Source: Candidatus Gastranaerophilales bacterium (GTDB lineage Bacteria > Cyanobacteriota > Vampirovibrionia > Gastranaerophilales > Gastranaerophilaceae). Taken from it: 64,000 nucleotides of DNA. Location: the NCBI GenBank assembly GCA_944324915.1, contig CALUYD010000008.1:1-64000 (forward strand), written 5' to 3'. The translations under genes and the position numbers were made by a program. Of the stretch, positions 1-8,398 are shown one piece after another (within the stretch, counting starts at the first letter, position 1; the number at the start of each line of letters is the position of its first letter). The notes beneath the pieces were generated by a model. The model did no database searches. It had not been told where the DNA came from and worked only from the letters and a program-made list of their open reading frames with translations.

Positions 1-2
1 GT

Positions 3-668
3 AAGAGTTGTTTATTAACAACAGGACAATGCAGTGCTTGTAATGATGGGTATGAATTGAAAAATGGAGTGTGTGAAAAGGGTGGAAGTAAAGACTTATT
101 ATATACATACACAGGAGTATTTGATGAAACCACAATGCAAGATGAAAGAAAAATGATAAGGTTTTTAACAAGTGGAACATTGAATGTAAAACAAGCGCCT
201 TCAAATACTGTTAAGATTTTTGCCGTTGGCGGTGGCGGCGGGGGATGTAGCGGCCATCAAGGAGGAAATGGCGGCGGTGGAGGCAGTCAAACTATAAATA
301 TAGCATTAGAAGAAAGATCATATGATATTGAAATCGGAAGTGGCGGACGTGGTGGATATGGAAAATCAAACGCTTTAGTATTTAATAGTGGTATAAATGG
401 CGGAAAAACAACTTTTGGTACAGATATGATAATAGTGCAAGGCGGAAAAGGAGGAGCTCATCCATCTGATGGTGAAGGAGGAAGTGAAGTAATATTTGAA
501 GAAAAAAAATATTCTGGAACCATGGGAAGAGTAACTACTTGCAATCATGGATACAATGCTCCAACAAATTCGGGTACAGGCGGTGGCGCCGGTACATCAT
601 GTTACAGTAATGTAAGTTACAATGGCGGAAAAGGTGGTTCTGGTGTCGTAATTATGATTGTAGAATAG
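3..668 (+). CDS. Glycine-rich surface-type protein, 5' end outside window
   Basis: The reading frame is open from base 3, so the gene starts to the left of the window. The first visible part is a cysteine-knot-like stretch (CLLTTGQCSACNDGYELKNG, then VC). It is followed by a beta-rich segment beginning KIFAVGGGGGGC and a long glycine-rich domain ending GGSGVVIMIVE. That tail is typical of Gly-rich domains in surface adhesins and phage-tail-tip-like proteins. A TTG at 57 could be misread as a start, but the cysteine motif continues in frame upstream of it. The role is probably extracellular or cell-surface. The substrate is unknown and the full domain architecture cannot be seen. Confidence 0.75.
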   Translation, partial: KSCLLTTGQCSACNDGYELKNGVCEKGGSKDLLYTYTGVFDETTMQDERKMIRFLTSGTLNVKQAPSNTVKIFAVGGGGGGCSGHQGGNGGGGGSQTINIALEERSYDIEIGSGGRGGYGKSNALVFNSGINGGKTTFGTDMIIVQGGKGGAHPSDGEGGSEVIFEEKKYSGTMGRVTTCNHGYNAPTNSGTGGGAGTSCYSNVSYNGGKGGSGVVIMIVE

Positions 669-696
669 TTTTCATGTTATTTTTTAAACCATACGT

Positions 697-720
697 GGGG
701 GATAAATTATCCCCCTTTTC
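697..720 (+). terminator. Intrinsic terminator of the glycine-rich gene
   Basis: GGGGGAT and ATCCCCC form a 7 bp stem around AAATT, followed by TTTT. It lies 28 nt after the stop codon. Confidence 0.75.
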
Positions 721-724
721 TTTT

Positions 725-752
725 AAAAAAAGAGCCTTTAAAGCTCTTTTTA
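725..752 (-). terminator. Intrinsic terminator downstream of glgC
   Basis: AAAAAGAGC and GCTCTTTTT flank a 7 nt loop. The T-runs occur on both strands, so it can act in both directions. It lies directly beyond the glgC stop codon. Confidence 0.75.
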
Positions 753-755
753 AAT

Positions 756-1994
756 TTAATCTAATATAGCGCCTTTTGGAACAACCGTTACTCCGCCTGC
801 TGAAACATAAAAACCACGTCTTAAATCATCTTCTTTATTGAAACCGATTTCAGTATATGGCGGTATTTCAACATTTTTATCAATAATTGCACGATTAATT
901 TGCGAATGTCTTCCAATATTAACATTTTCCATTAAAATTGAATCACAAACGCTAGAATAGCTATTAATTCTAACTTTAGGCGATAAAACACATCCTGAAA
1001 TCATACCACCGGAGATAATACAACCCTCTGAAACAAGAGAATTTTTTGCAACTCCGACACGCTCATCCTCATCCCAAATAAATTTTGCAGGAGGAAAATT
1101 ATAGTTATAAGTCCTCAAAGGCCAATCAGGTGAATATAAGTTCAATTCAGGAGAATAAGCCAATAAATCCATATTAGCTTGCCAATAACTATCTACGTTT
1201 CCAACATCTTTCCAATAGCCCTTTTCAGCTTGAGTCATCCCATGGAACTCATTATTTGAAAAATTATAAATATAAACTTTTGAGCCATTATTTAGCATAT
1301 TTGGAATAATATTTTTACCAAAATCATGGCTTGAAGTTTCATCTTTCGCATCTTTAATCAATTCATCAACAAGCTTATCAGGGTTAAAAATATAATTACC
1401 CATTGAAGCAAGACATTTTGTAGGGTCATTTGGTATATGTTTTGGAGTGTGTTTTGGTTTTTCAATAAAACCTGTTAATCTCCAATCATCATCTACTTCA
1501 ATAATTCCATATTCACCGGCAAGTTCAATAGGAATAGCAATAGCAGAAATTGTTAAATCAGCATCTTTTTCAATATGATAATTAAGCATTTGACGAACAT
1601 CCATTTTATAAATATGATCACCGCCAAAAACGCATACATGAGAAAAATGTTCATCTGTTATTTGATTTATATTTTGATAAATAGCGTCCGCCGTTCCTTT
1701 ATACCAATTACCATCGGTTCTCATTTGAGCAGGAACTAAATCAACATATTGATCAATTGATGAACATAAATTCCAACCTCTTGAAATATGTTTGTTCAAG
1801 GAATCTGATTTATATTGAGTTAAAACTTTGATTTTTTGAAATCCGGAGTTTACAAAATTATTCAAAACAAAATCAATAATTCTATATCTACCCCCAAAAG
1901 GTACCGCAGGTTTTGCTCTATCTTTTGTTAAAGGATAAAGTCTTTTTCCTTGTCCGCCTGCCAAAATCATTGCTAAAACTCTGTTATGATACAT
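756..1994 (-). CDS. glgC: Glucose-1-phosphate adenylyltransferase
   Basis: Makes ADP-glucose from glucose-1-phosphate and ATP, the committed step of bacterial glycogen synthesis in the cytosol. At 412 aa it has the usual length. The N-terminal nucleotidyltransferase signature GGQGKRLYPLTKDRAKPAVPF is present, as are FGGDHIYKMD around residue 123 and GFIEKPK near 175. A left-handed beta-helix with repeated hydrophobic hexads forms the last ~110 residues. An AGGTG Shine-Dalgarno precedes the ATG. It stands alone, with terminators on its 3' side. The GH13-like enzyme at 58.4-60.7 kb may act on the same polymer. Allosteric regulation is known for the family but cannot be read from the sequence. 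Confidence 0.96.
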   Translation of the reverse strand: MYHNRVLAMILAGGQGKRLYPLTKDRAKPAVPFGGRYRIIDFVLNNFVNSGFQKIKVLTQYKSDSLNKHISRGWNLCSSIDQYVDLVPAQMRTDGNWYKGTADAIYQNINQITDEHFSHVCVFGGDHIYKMDVRQMLNYHIEKDADLTISAIAIPIELAGEYGIIEVDDDWRLTGFIEKPKHTPKHIPNDPTKCLASMGNYIFNPDKLVDELIKDAKDETSSHDFGKNIIPNMLNNGSKVYIYNFSNNEFHGMTQAEKGYWKDVGNVDSYWQANMDLLAYSPELNLYSPDWPLRTYNYNFPPAKFIWDEDERVGVAKNSLVSEGCIISGGMISGCVLSPKVRINSYSSVCDSILMENVNIGRHSQINRAIIDKNVEIPPYTEIGFNKEDDLRRGFYVSAGGVTVVPKGAILD

Positions 1995-2118
1995 ATTTTC
2001 ACCTACTATCTACAATTATTATTTTACTTTTTATTTGAATTTTGAGCAATGGTTCAAATCGGTTATATTTTCAGTTGCAAATTATTTTTGTTTGATGTTA
2101 TATTAATATTATACCAAT

Positions 2119-2191
2119 GCGGAAGTAACTCAATTGGTAGAGTACCTGCCTTCCAAGCAGGCTGCTGCGGGTTCGAGCCCCGTCTTCCGCT
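2119..2191 (+). tRNA. tRNA-Gly (anticodon UCC)
   Basis: A full cloverleaf of 73 nt: acceptor stem GCGGAAG/CTTCCGC, D arm ACTC-AATTGGTA-GAGT, anticodon stem CCTGC/GCAGG with loop CTTCCAA (anticodon TCC), T arm GCGGG-TTCGAGC-CCCGT. The discriminator base is U, as usual for tRNA-Gly. No CCA is encoded, which fits the cca gene at 43.3 kb. The rest of the 317 nt gap between glgC and the methyltransferases is AT-rich leader plus the terminator below. Confidence 0.97.
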
Positions 2192-2195
2192 AATT

Positions 2196-2226
2196 AAAAA
2201 GGATATCAGAAATGATATCCTTTTTA
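2196..2226 (+). terminator. Terminator after tRNA-Gly
   Basis: AAAAAGGATATC and GATATCCTTTTT form a 12 bp stem with loop AGAAAT. It begins 5 nt after the tRNA. Confidence 0.85.
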
Positions 2227-2310
2227 ATTTTTTAAAGATTTGCATTTTATAAATTATATATTTTATAATGAAGAATATTAGATAGTTAAATATACGCATT
2301 AAAAATAAAA

Positions 2311-3219
2311 ATGACAGACACAATAAACATTGATAATGGTAAAAATGAACTAAAGATTCAAGAACAACGAAAAAAATCTTTTAATGGATTATGTGCTTCA
2401 GAATGGGCTTCTTTAAGTCGTAGTGTGTGGAATGATGTTTCATCCGCTAGAGCAAAAAAACACTTAAACCATGGTGCAACATATCCTGAAAAATTATGTG
2501 ATAGGGTAATATCAATGTATAGCAATCAAAAAGATGTGATATTAGATCCATTCATGGGTACGGGAACTACTATTATATCGGCGCTGAAAAACAAAAGAGA
2601 AGCGATTGGAATTGAATTAACAGATAGATTCTATAATATTTCAATTGCTTCCATAAACGAATATATGGAATCAATTAAATTTAATTTGTTTAACAAAGAT
2701 TACCCTAAAAGCAATTTAATTCAAGGTGATTGTTGCGAAGTTTTAAAAAATATAGCTAATAATAGTATACAACTAACCCTTACATCACCGCCTTATGCTG
2801 ATTTAATTCATAAGGTTGTAAAAGATAGAGCAAAAACTCACAAAAACTCTTATTTTGTTACTCAAAATAATGCTACAACAAACATATATTCTGACGATGA
2901 AAGAGACTTAGGCAATATGAGCCTAAAAAAATATCTTGAAAAAGTTGAAGAAATAATGCAAGAATTATTTCGTGTAACTCGCCCCGGAGGATACAATGCT
3001 TGGGTTGTAAAAGATTATAGAGACACAAAAAATAAAATCCCTTATGTTGATTTACATTCTAAAATTGCAAACGCGGGACAAAAAGCCGGTTTTTTGTACC
3101 ATGATTTAATAATATGGGACCAAAATCAACATAGAAAACTTGTACTACTTGGTTTTCCTTCTGTATTCTATGTAAATCAAAATCACTCATATATTGTTAT
3201 TATGAGGAAACCAAAATGA
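2311..3219 (+). CDS. DNA methyltransferase, SPPY type (first of a pair)
   Basis: An S-adenosylmethionine-dependent DNA methyltransferase of 302 aa. The cofactor motif DPFMGTGTT lies at residues 79-87 and the catalytic TSPPY at 158-162. SPPY is typical of enzymes that methylate the exocyclic amine of cytosine (N4), and sometimes of adenine. The C-terminal part is a normal methyltransferase fold ending in SYIVIMRKPK. Its stop overlaps the start of a second methyltransferase by 4 nt (ATGA), so the two are translationally coupled. A pair of methyltransferases suggests an asymmetric recognition site, one enzyme per strand. There is no clear Shine-Dalgarno. The gene starts about 120 nt after tRNA-Gly. 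Confidence 0.88.
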   Translation: MTDTINIDNGKNELKIQEQRKKSFNGLCASEWASLSRSVWNDVSSARAKKHLNHGATYPEKLCDRVISMYSNQKDVILDPFMGTGTTIISALKNKREAIGIELTDRFYNISIASINEYMESIKFNLFNKDYPKSNLIQGDCCEVLKNIANNSIQLTLTSPPYADLIHKVVKDRAKTHKNSYFVTQNNATTNIYSDDERDLGNMSLKKYLEKVEEIMQELFRVTRPGGYNAWVVKDYRDTKNKIPYVDLHSKIANAGQKAGFLYHDLIIWDQNQHRKLVLLGFPSVFYVNQNHSYIVIMRKPK

Positions 3220-4313
3220 ATTTGGAACTTTTACAGAGAATAGATAGAATACATCCCTATCCAGCAAAGTTTACAATTGATCTTGCTTTAAAATATATCT
3301 TAGAATATACAAAAGAAAAAGATGTTATATATGATCCTTTCATGGGTGCAGGAACAACGTTATTGGCATCATCTATGACAAATAGATGTGCGTTTGGTAC
3401 GGATATAAATTATATTGGGGTTTTAATAGCAAAATTTAAGTTATTAAAATTATCATCAAATGAAATCTTAAACTTAACAAAATTTATTAATGAATTTGAA
3501 AAAAACTATAATAATAAAATAAAAGAAATGGAATTATTTTTTTATCCTTCAATCAATCATTGGTTTTGTGATGAAGCTATTATGGTTTTAAGTCTTATTA
3601 AAAACATGATAAATACTTTAGCAGATGAAAAAGAAAAAATTTTCTGTAAATTAGTAACATCATCGATTATTAATGTAATATCAAATCAAGATAGTGATAC
3701 AAGATATGCTGCAATAAAAAAACCAAATTTAACAATAGAAAATATTGCAAATATTTTTATAAAAAAATTTAAAACTACTTTAAAACTTTTTATTGAATTC
3801 AATAAAGAAAATCGTCTTGATTTATTAAATCAGGCAATGCTTTTAAATTCGGCAAACTGCAAAAATATTTTAGAAAAAAATTCCGTAGATTTAATTTTAA
3901 CATCGCCGCCATACATAAACACATACGATTATTATCTGTATCATAAACACAGAATGTATTGGCTTGATTACGATGTCAAATATTCTATGGAAAATGAAAT
4001 AGGTTCAAGAAGAGAATATTCAAGCCTTAAAAAAGACAGCTCAAAGTTCAATTCTGACCTTTTTAAAATTTTTTCAAACTGTAATAATATTTTAAAAAAC
4101 AATGCTCATATAATCATAATAATAGGAGATGGACGTGTTTGCGGGAAAACCTATGACGCTAAAGAAAATATAATACAAGCATTGCATCCCCTTAATTGGA
4201 CTCTTGTAGATTATTCATATTCTTTTTTAGACCAAACATCACGCTCTTTTCAACAATCATATAGAACAAAAGGCAAAAAAGAGCATATTTTAATATTTCA
4301 AAAAAGGGCATAG
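3216..4313 (+). CDS. DNA methyltransferase, SPPY type (second of a pair)
   Basis: A second methyltransferase of 365 aa. It has an N-terminal HPYPAKF motif at residues 13-19, cofactor motif DPFMGAGTT at 40-48, and TSPPY at 229-233. A helical insertion of about 150 residues lies between the last two and could be a target-recognition region. It is clearly not a duplicate of the preceding gene, because spacing and flanking sequences differ. It probably methylates the other strand of the same asymmetric site. It is followed 4 nt later by the putative endonuclease, so all three genes form one operon. Confidence 0.87.
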   Translation: MNLELLQRIDRIHPYPAKFTIDLALKYILEYTKEKDVIYDPFMGAGTTLLASSMTNRCAFGTDINYIGVLIAKFKLLKLSSNEILNLTKFINEFEKNYNNKIKEMELFFYPSINHWFCDEAIMVLSLIKNMINTLADEKEKIFCKLVTSSIINVISNQDSDTRYAAIKKPNLTIENIANIFIKKFKTTLKLFIEFNKENRLDLLNQAMLLNSANCKNILEKNSVDLILTSPPYINTYDYYLYHKHRMYWLDYDVKYSMENEIGSRREYSSLKKDSSKFNSDLFKIFSNCNNILKNNAHIIIIIGDGRVCGKTYDAKENIIQALHPLNWTLVDYSYSFLDQTSRSFQQSYRTKGKKEHILIFQKRA

Positions 4314-4317
4314 CAAT

Positions 4318-6105
4318 ATGAAAATAAATTCCATTAGAATATATGCAGAAGTCTTGGAGCAAGGTCTCGATTTTAAAGAATATATTAAAAAAGCAGGTTT
4401 CAAAAAACAAATTAATAACATATATACAAAAAAAGCACGTGCAGAATTTTCAAAAAACGACTCCTTAATGGACAGAATAAGGAAAGTAAAAGATTTTGAC
4501 GTAATTATTTCTGCAATTTCAGACAATCAAGAATTTCCACTAGTATTAATAGAATATTCAACAGCAGTACCAACCGATGATCACAAAATGCAAAGGTCGG
4601 ATATTTATTATTGGGCAAAAGAATTTAAAATTCCCATAATAAAAATATCACCTACAACAAAAAACATAAAACAAGCCTTTGGAGGTGGCAACAAATTTAA
4701 TAATGAATTAGAGATGGCTCTTGCATATCAAAAAGGAGCAATTTTATATCCTATATGTTGGAATTGCATAAACGATAAAGATGTCTTGCAAACAAAACCA
4801 TATAATCTATCTTGTATCGAATTCTCAAAAGAAATATATGAAATAATAAAAAAAATAATTCTCACATTTGAATCTTCAAAAAATTTTCAAGAATATTATC
4901 CTAAATTATATTCAGACTACAAAGCAACCTATTCTAATATCATCAATTCATACAGTATAGAAGATATAAAATCTATGTTATGCAATTCTTCGCGTTTTGA
5001 TTGGAAGGAAGGTTCTGTAAAAATTAAAATTAATCGTTTTGGACATGCGATGGATCCAGATAGAGGAATTTTATACTTTTTAAATATGTTAGTTGGCGTA
5101 GAAAATATAACAACAGAAATACAAATAAATAGGGGGTCAAAATATGGCTCAAGAGGTGGATATAAGTCTCTTTTTGATGGTTTATCAAGAGAACCATATT
5201 TAAAAAAATATATACAAAATATAATAAAAACAAAAAACAATATTTTTTCTGCGCAAGATGCTATACATATCTTTATATATGCGCTTAATATAGAAAACTC
5301 TCTTAAAATAGAAAAATTATCAAAAAACAATTATTATATAAATAATGATAATTTAATACAATTTTTAAAAAACCACCCAAGCATGGTTGCTAAATCCATT
5401 TTTTACTTATCTTCAAAATTACAGCTAACTGATAAAGATAGAAATATAATTTGTAATATTGAATGGGATAATTCTGTAATTAAAAAATATTTGAATACAA
5501 TAAAAACAAATAATTATATGCTTATACCAATCAAAAGTCTTACATATGATGATGCAAAAGAGGATATTATAACATTTGCAAGTGTGGAATTACTAAGAAA
5601 AATCAATTGTAATATAGTAGCAGTTAGCTACCCAGGCGCCCAAGGTGATAGATGTATATTAAGCGGCAGAGGAAGAACCACATTAAGGACATATATAGAC
5701 ATAATTGCAAATAAAAATACTGATTGTGGTGAAAATATATATTTAACAGAATGCAAAGATAATTTTAAGAAATCTTCAAGTGATGTTAAAAAATTAAATT
5801 CACTATTGAAAGATAAAAACAAATATAATGATTTAATAACCTTTTTAAAAAAGACGGCAAATATTAATAAAATAAGGTCGATATTATTATCAGTTGGCGC
5901 TAAAAAAACTAATAATATCCCTAATTTTGACGTAGATTATATTTTTATGTTTGATATTAAAGAAAATAATTTGCAAACTATAATACAATATTCAATTGCA
6001 ATTATAAATACTGATATTCTAAATGACTTTCTACCCTTAGCAGAAGATAAAAAAAGATTAAAAGGAAATCTTTACTACGATAAAATATATACAATCTCAA
6101 CTTAA
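4318..6105 (+). CDS. Putative type II restriction endonuclease, family not recognised
   Basis: A 595 aa cytosolic protein that is the third gene of a tight operon with two DNA methyltransferases. That context is the main reason to call it the restriction subunit. Near the N-terminus D61 is followed by a beta strand with the sequence FPLVLIEYSTAVPTDDH at residues 73-89. This resembles the D...E-x-K core of PD-(D/E)XK nucleases, with serine (S81) in the lysine position and nearby basic residues (K90, R93). The rest is lysine- and asparagine-rich with no motif I recognise, although YPGAQGDRCILSGRGRTTLRTYIDI near residue 438 looks like a second conserved core. It could instead be another type of methyltransferase-associated protein. 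Confidence 0.6.
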   Translation: MKINSIRIYAEVLEQGLDFKEYIKKAGFKKQINNIYTKKARAEFSKNDSLMDRIRKVKDFDVIISAISDNQEFPLVLIEYSTAVPTDDHKMQRSDIYYWAKEFKIPIIKISPTTKNIKQAFGGGNKFNNELEMALAYQKGAILYPICWNCINDKDVLQTKPYNLSCIEFSKEIYEIIKKIILTFESSKNFQEYYPKLYSDYKATYSNIINSYSIEDIKSMLCNSSRFDWKEGSVKIKINRFGHAMDPDRGILYFLNMLVGVENITTEIQINRGSKYGSRGGYKSLFDGLSREPYLKKYIQNIIKTKNNIFSAQDAIHIFIYALNIENSLKIEKLSKNNYYINNDNLIQFLKNHPSMVAKSIFYLSSKLQLTDKDRNIICNIEWDNSVIKKYLNTIKTNNYMLIPIKSLTYDDAKEDIITFASVELLRKINCNIVAVSYPGAQGDRCILSGRGRTTLRTYIDIIANKNTDCGENIYLTECKDNFKKSSSDVKKLNSLLKDKNKYNDLITFLKKTANINKIRSILLSVGAKKTNNIPNFDVDYIFMFDIKENNLQTIIQYSIAIINTDILNDFLPLAEDKKRLKGNLYYDKIYTIST

Positions 6106-6115
6106 AATAAAATTT

Positions 6116-6934
6116 TTAATTTTTTAAACATTCCTTATAAATCTGATTTTTATTTAAATCGTATAATACAGCTAAAATTGACGATATTTCTTTATCTTTA
6201 AGATTTAATTTTTTCAATTTCTTTATCTTATCTGATATATCAATTTCATCTTTTTCATCGTCTTTGTATAACATAAGCGCAAGCTCACCCTTTAAAATAT
6301 TATTTTTATAATATTCAATCATATCAATAACGCTTAAAACTTTAATTTCTTCAAATTTTTTAGTCAGTTCCCTACCAAGGGCTATTTTTTTATTTGGATA
6401 ATCTTCTTTTATGATTTCTAGCGTTTCAATTAAGCGATTAGGACTTTCATAAAAAACCAGATTTTCATTTTTATTTTTTGAAATTATTTCTTTTATTTGA
6501 TTTTTAACTCTCGGCAAAAATCCGATAAATTTAAAATCCTCATCAATCCTTGGAATTGATGATAACAAAGCTAAAATTGCACAAGCTCCAACGATTGGAA
6601 TAACCTTATAGCCTTCATTTTTAACAGCTTCCACTAAAACTGCTCCAGGGTCAGATATTAAAGGTGTTCCGGCATCTGACACGAGCGCTATTGATTTTCC
6701 TTCGTTTAAATATCCCAAAAAAAGCTCAAGACGAGAATTTTCGCTATATTTATGATAACTTATCAACTTTGTTGAAATCGAATATTTTTCTAATAAAACA
6801 CTTGTGTTTCTAGTATCTTCCGCTGCAATTACATCAACGTTTTTTAAAGTATCCAATGCCCTTAATGTAATATCATCAAGGTTTCCTATGGGTGTTGCAA
6901 CAACATATAGAGCATTTTCTATATTATTTGCCAA
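6116..6934 (-). CDS. rsmI: 16S rRNA (cytidine-1402 2'-O)-methyltransferase
   Basis: Methylates the ribose of C1402 in the ribosomal P site. At 272 aa it is the usual length. The N-terminus is the tetrapyrrole-methylase-like fold (LYVVATPIGNLDDITLRALD), with the SAM-binding VSDAGTPLISDPG around residue 85 and FYESPNRL near 165. It overlaps the 3' end of cysS by 16 nt, so the two are cotranscribed with cysS first. Confidence 0.95.
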   Translation of the reverse strand: MANNIENALYVVATPIGNLDDITLRALDTLKNVDVIAAEDTRNTSVLLEKYSISTKLISYHKYSENSRLELFLGYLNEGKSIALVSDAGTPLISDPGAVLVEAVKNEGYKVIPIVGACAILALLSSIPRIDEDFKFIGFLPRVKNQIKEIISKNKNENLVFYESPNRLIETLEIIKEDYPNKKIALGRELTKKFEEIKVLSVIDMIEYYKNNILKGELALMLYKDDEKDEIDISDKIKKLKKLNLKDKEISSILAVLYDLNKNQIYKECLKN

Positions 6935-8316
6935 GTTGTACCTTCTTTAGTATCTTTTAGCTGGATTTTATGAATCAATAATTTATCTCTTATCTCGTCA
7001 GATTTAGCCCAATCTTTGTTATCTCTAGCTGTTTTTCTGATTTTAATAATTTCATCAATTATATTTTTCTTATCGATTGATTTATCAATATTAAATTCTT
7101 CATATAATGGTTCAACTATTTTTTCTAATTCTTCATCAGATACTTCTCTTTGAGATAATGAAAAATCAAAACCTAAAATTGAACCCAAGTAAGCTAGCGT
7201 ATTAGCGCTAATTTGTTTATTTTCATTTTTTCGCACTTTATCTGCTAATTTAAATAAAATTGCAAGCGCTTTTGAAGTATTTAAATCTTCATCCATAGCT
7301 TCTTCAAATTCTTTTATGGCTTCATCATCATATTCATTACCTAATTCAATTCCTGCAATGGAATTAATAAGTCTTTTAGCTCCGCTTGAAGCACCGGATA
7401 GTGCTACATCATTAAATTCAACAGGCATTCTATAATGATTAGTTAAAATAAATAGTCTTATTGCATTTGTGTCATAAGTTTTTAATACATCATCAATAGT
7501 TAGAAAATTATTCAAAGATTTTGACATTTTTTCTTTATTGATAGTAACAAAACCATTATGCATCCAATATTTTGCAAATTGACATCCGTTAGCGCATTCT
7601 GATTGAGCTCTTTCATTTTCATGATGAGGGAAAGCTAAATCAGCTCCGCCTGCGTGAATATCGATAGTGTTGCCTAAATGTTTTTTGCTCATAGCAGAAC
7701 ATTCTATATGCCAACCGGGGCGACCTGTGCCCCAAGGAGATTTATAACCATGAGCTTCATCTTTTTTCCAAAGTGCAAAATCAAGAGGGCTTTCTTTTTT
7801 ATCATTTGTTTCCACTCTTGCGCCGTTTAATAAGTCTTTTATGGGTTGGGAAGATAATTCACCGTATTTTTTATATTTTTCAACTCTAAAATAAACATCC
7901 CCGTCAATCGCATAGGCAAAACCATCTTGCTCAAGTTTTTTAACCATTGCAATCATCTCGCCTAATGTTTTAGTTGCACGAGGCTCAATATCAGGCTTTA
8001 GAACATTTAAATTGTTCATTGAATTTATAAAAGATTTATAATATCTATCAGTAATTACCGAAGGTTCAACCCCTTCATTTTCAGCTTTTTTAAGAATTTT
8101 ATCGTCAACATCGGTTACATTTCTGCAATATGTAACATCGTAACCTTTAAATTTTAAATAACGATACAATGTATCCCAAGTAATATAACATCTTGCATGA
8201 CCTAAATGCGCATTATCATAAACAGTAGGTCCGCAAACATACATTTTAACCTTGTTTTGCTCGATTGGTTCAAATTCTTCAATTTTATTTGATAAAGTAT
8301 TATAAATTTTTAACAT
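6919..8316 (-). CDS. cysS: Cysteinyl-tRNA synthetase
   Basis: Class I aminoacyl-tRNA synthetase charging tRNA-Cys. Of 465 aa, normal for the family. The zinc ligand C28 precedes the HIGH-type motif HLGH (37-40). GWHIECSAM (C206) and the HHENE motif (231-235) supply further zinc ligands, and KMSKS is at 263-267. A GAGGG Shine-Dalgarno precedes the ATG. It heads an operon with rsmI and is divergent from purA. The short intergenic region carries a perfect inverted repeat. Confidence 0.97.
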   Translation of the reverse strand: MLKIYNTLSNKIEEFEPIEQNKVKMYVCGPTVYDNAHLGHARCYITWDTLYRYLKFKGYDVTYCRNVTDVDDKILKKAENEGVEPSVITDRYYKSFINSMNNLNVLKPDIEPRATKTLGEMIAMVKKLEQDGFAYAIDGDVYFRVEKYKKYGELSSQPIKDLLNGARVETNDKKESPLDFALWKKDEAHGYKSPWGTGRPGWHIECSAMSKKHLGNTIDIHAGGADLAFPHHENERAQSECANGCQFAKYWMHNGFVTINKEKMSKSLNNFLTIDDVLKTYDTNAIRLFILTNHYRMPVEFNDVALSGASSGAKRLINSIAGIELGNEYDDEAIKEFEEAMDEDLNTSKALAILFKLADKVRKNENKQISANTLAYLGSILGFDFSLSQREVSDEELEKIVEPLYEEFNIDKSIDKKNIIDEIIKIRKTARDNKDWAKSDEIRDKLLIHKIQLKDTKEGTTWQII

Positions 8317-8334
8317 CTTTTTTCCCTCAAAAAG

Positions 8335-8364
8335 ATTTTACTATAAATAATTTCATAGTAAAAT
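8335..8364. promoter_or_regulatory. Perfect 10 bp inverted repeat between cysS and purA
   Basis: ATTTTACTAT (8335-8344) and ATAGTAAAAT (8355-8364) are exact reverse complements, separated by 10 nt. The repeat lies between divergent genes, 35 nt before the purA ATG. It could be an operator for one or both genes. No regulator is identified. Confidence 0.4.
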
Positions 8365-8398
8365 AAGTTGGTTGAATAAATTTATATGGGGCAAGGTT

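Noticed and set aside
2049-2075. GGTTCAAATC looks like a tRNA T-loop
   Set aside because: No acceptor or anticodon arms can be formed around it.
2119-6110. Integration of the restriction locus at tRNA-Gly
   Set aside because: No copy of the tRNA 3' end is seen near 6105, and no integrase is present.
8372-8398. TTG start for purA
   Set aside because: It adds nine residues not seen in the family; the ATG at 8399 gives the normal N-terminus.
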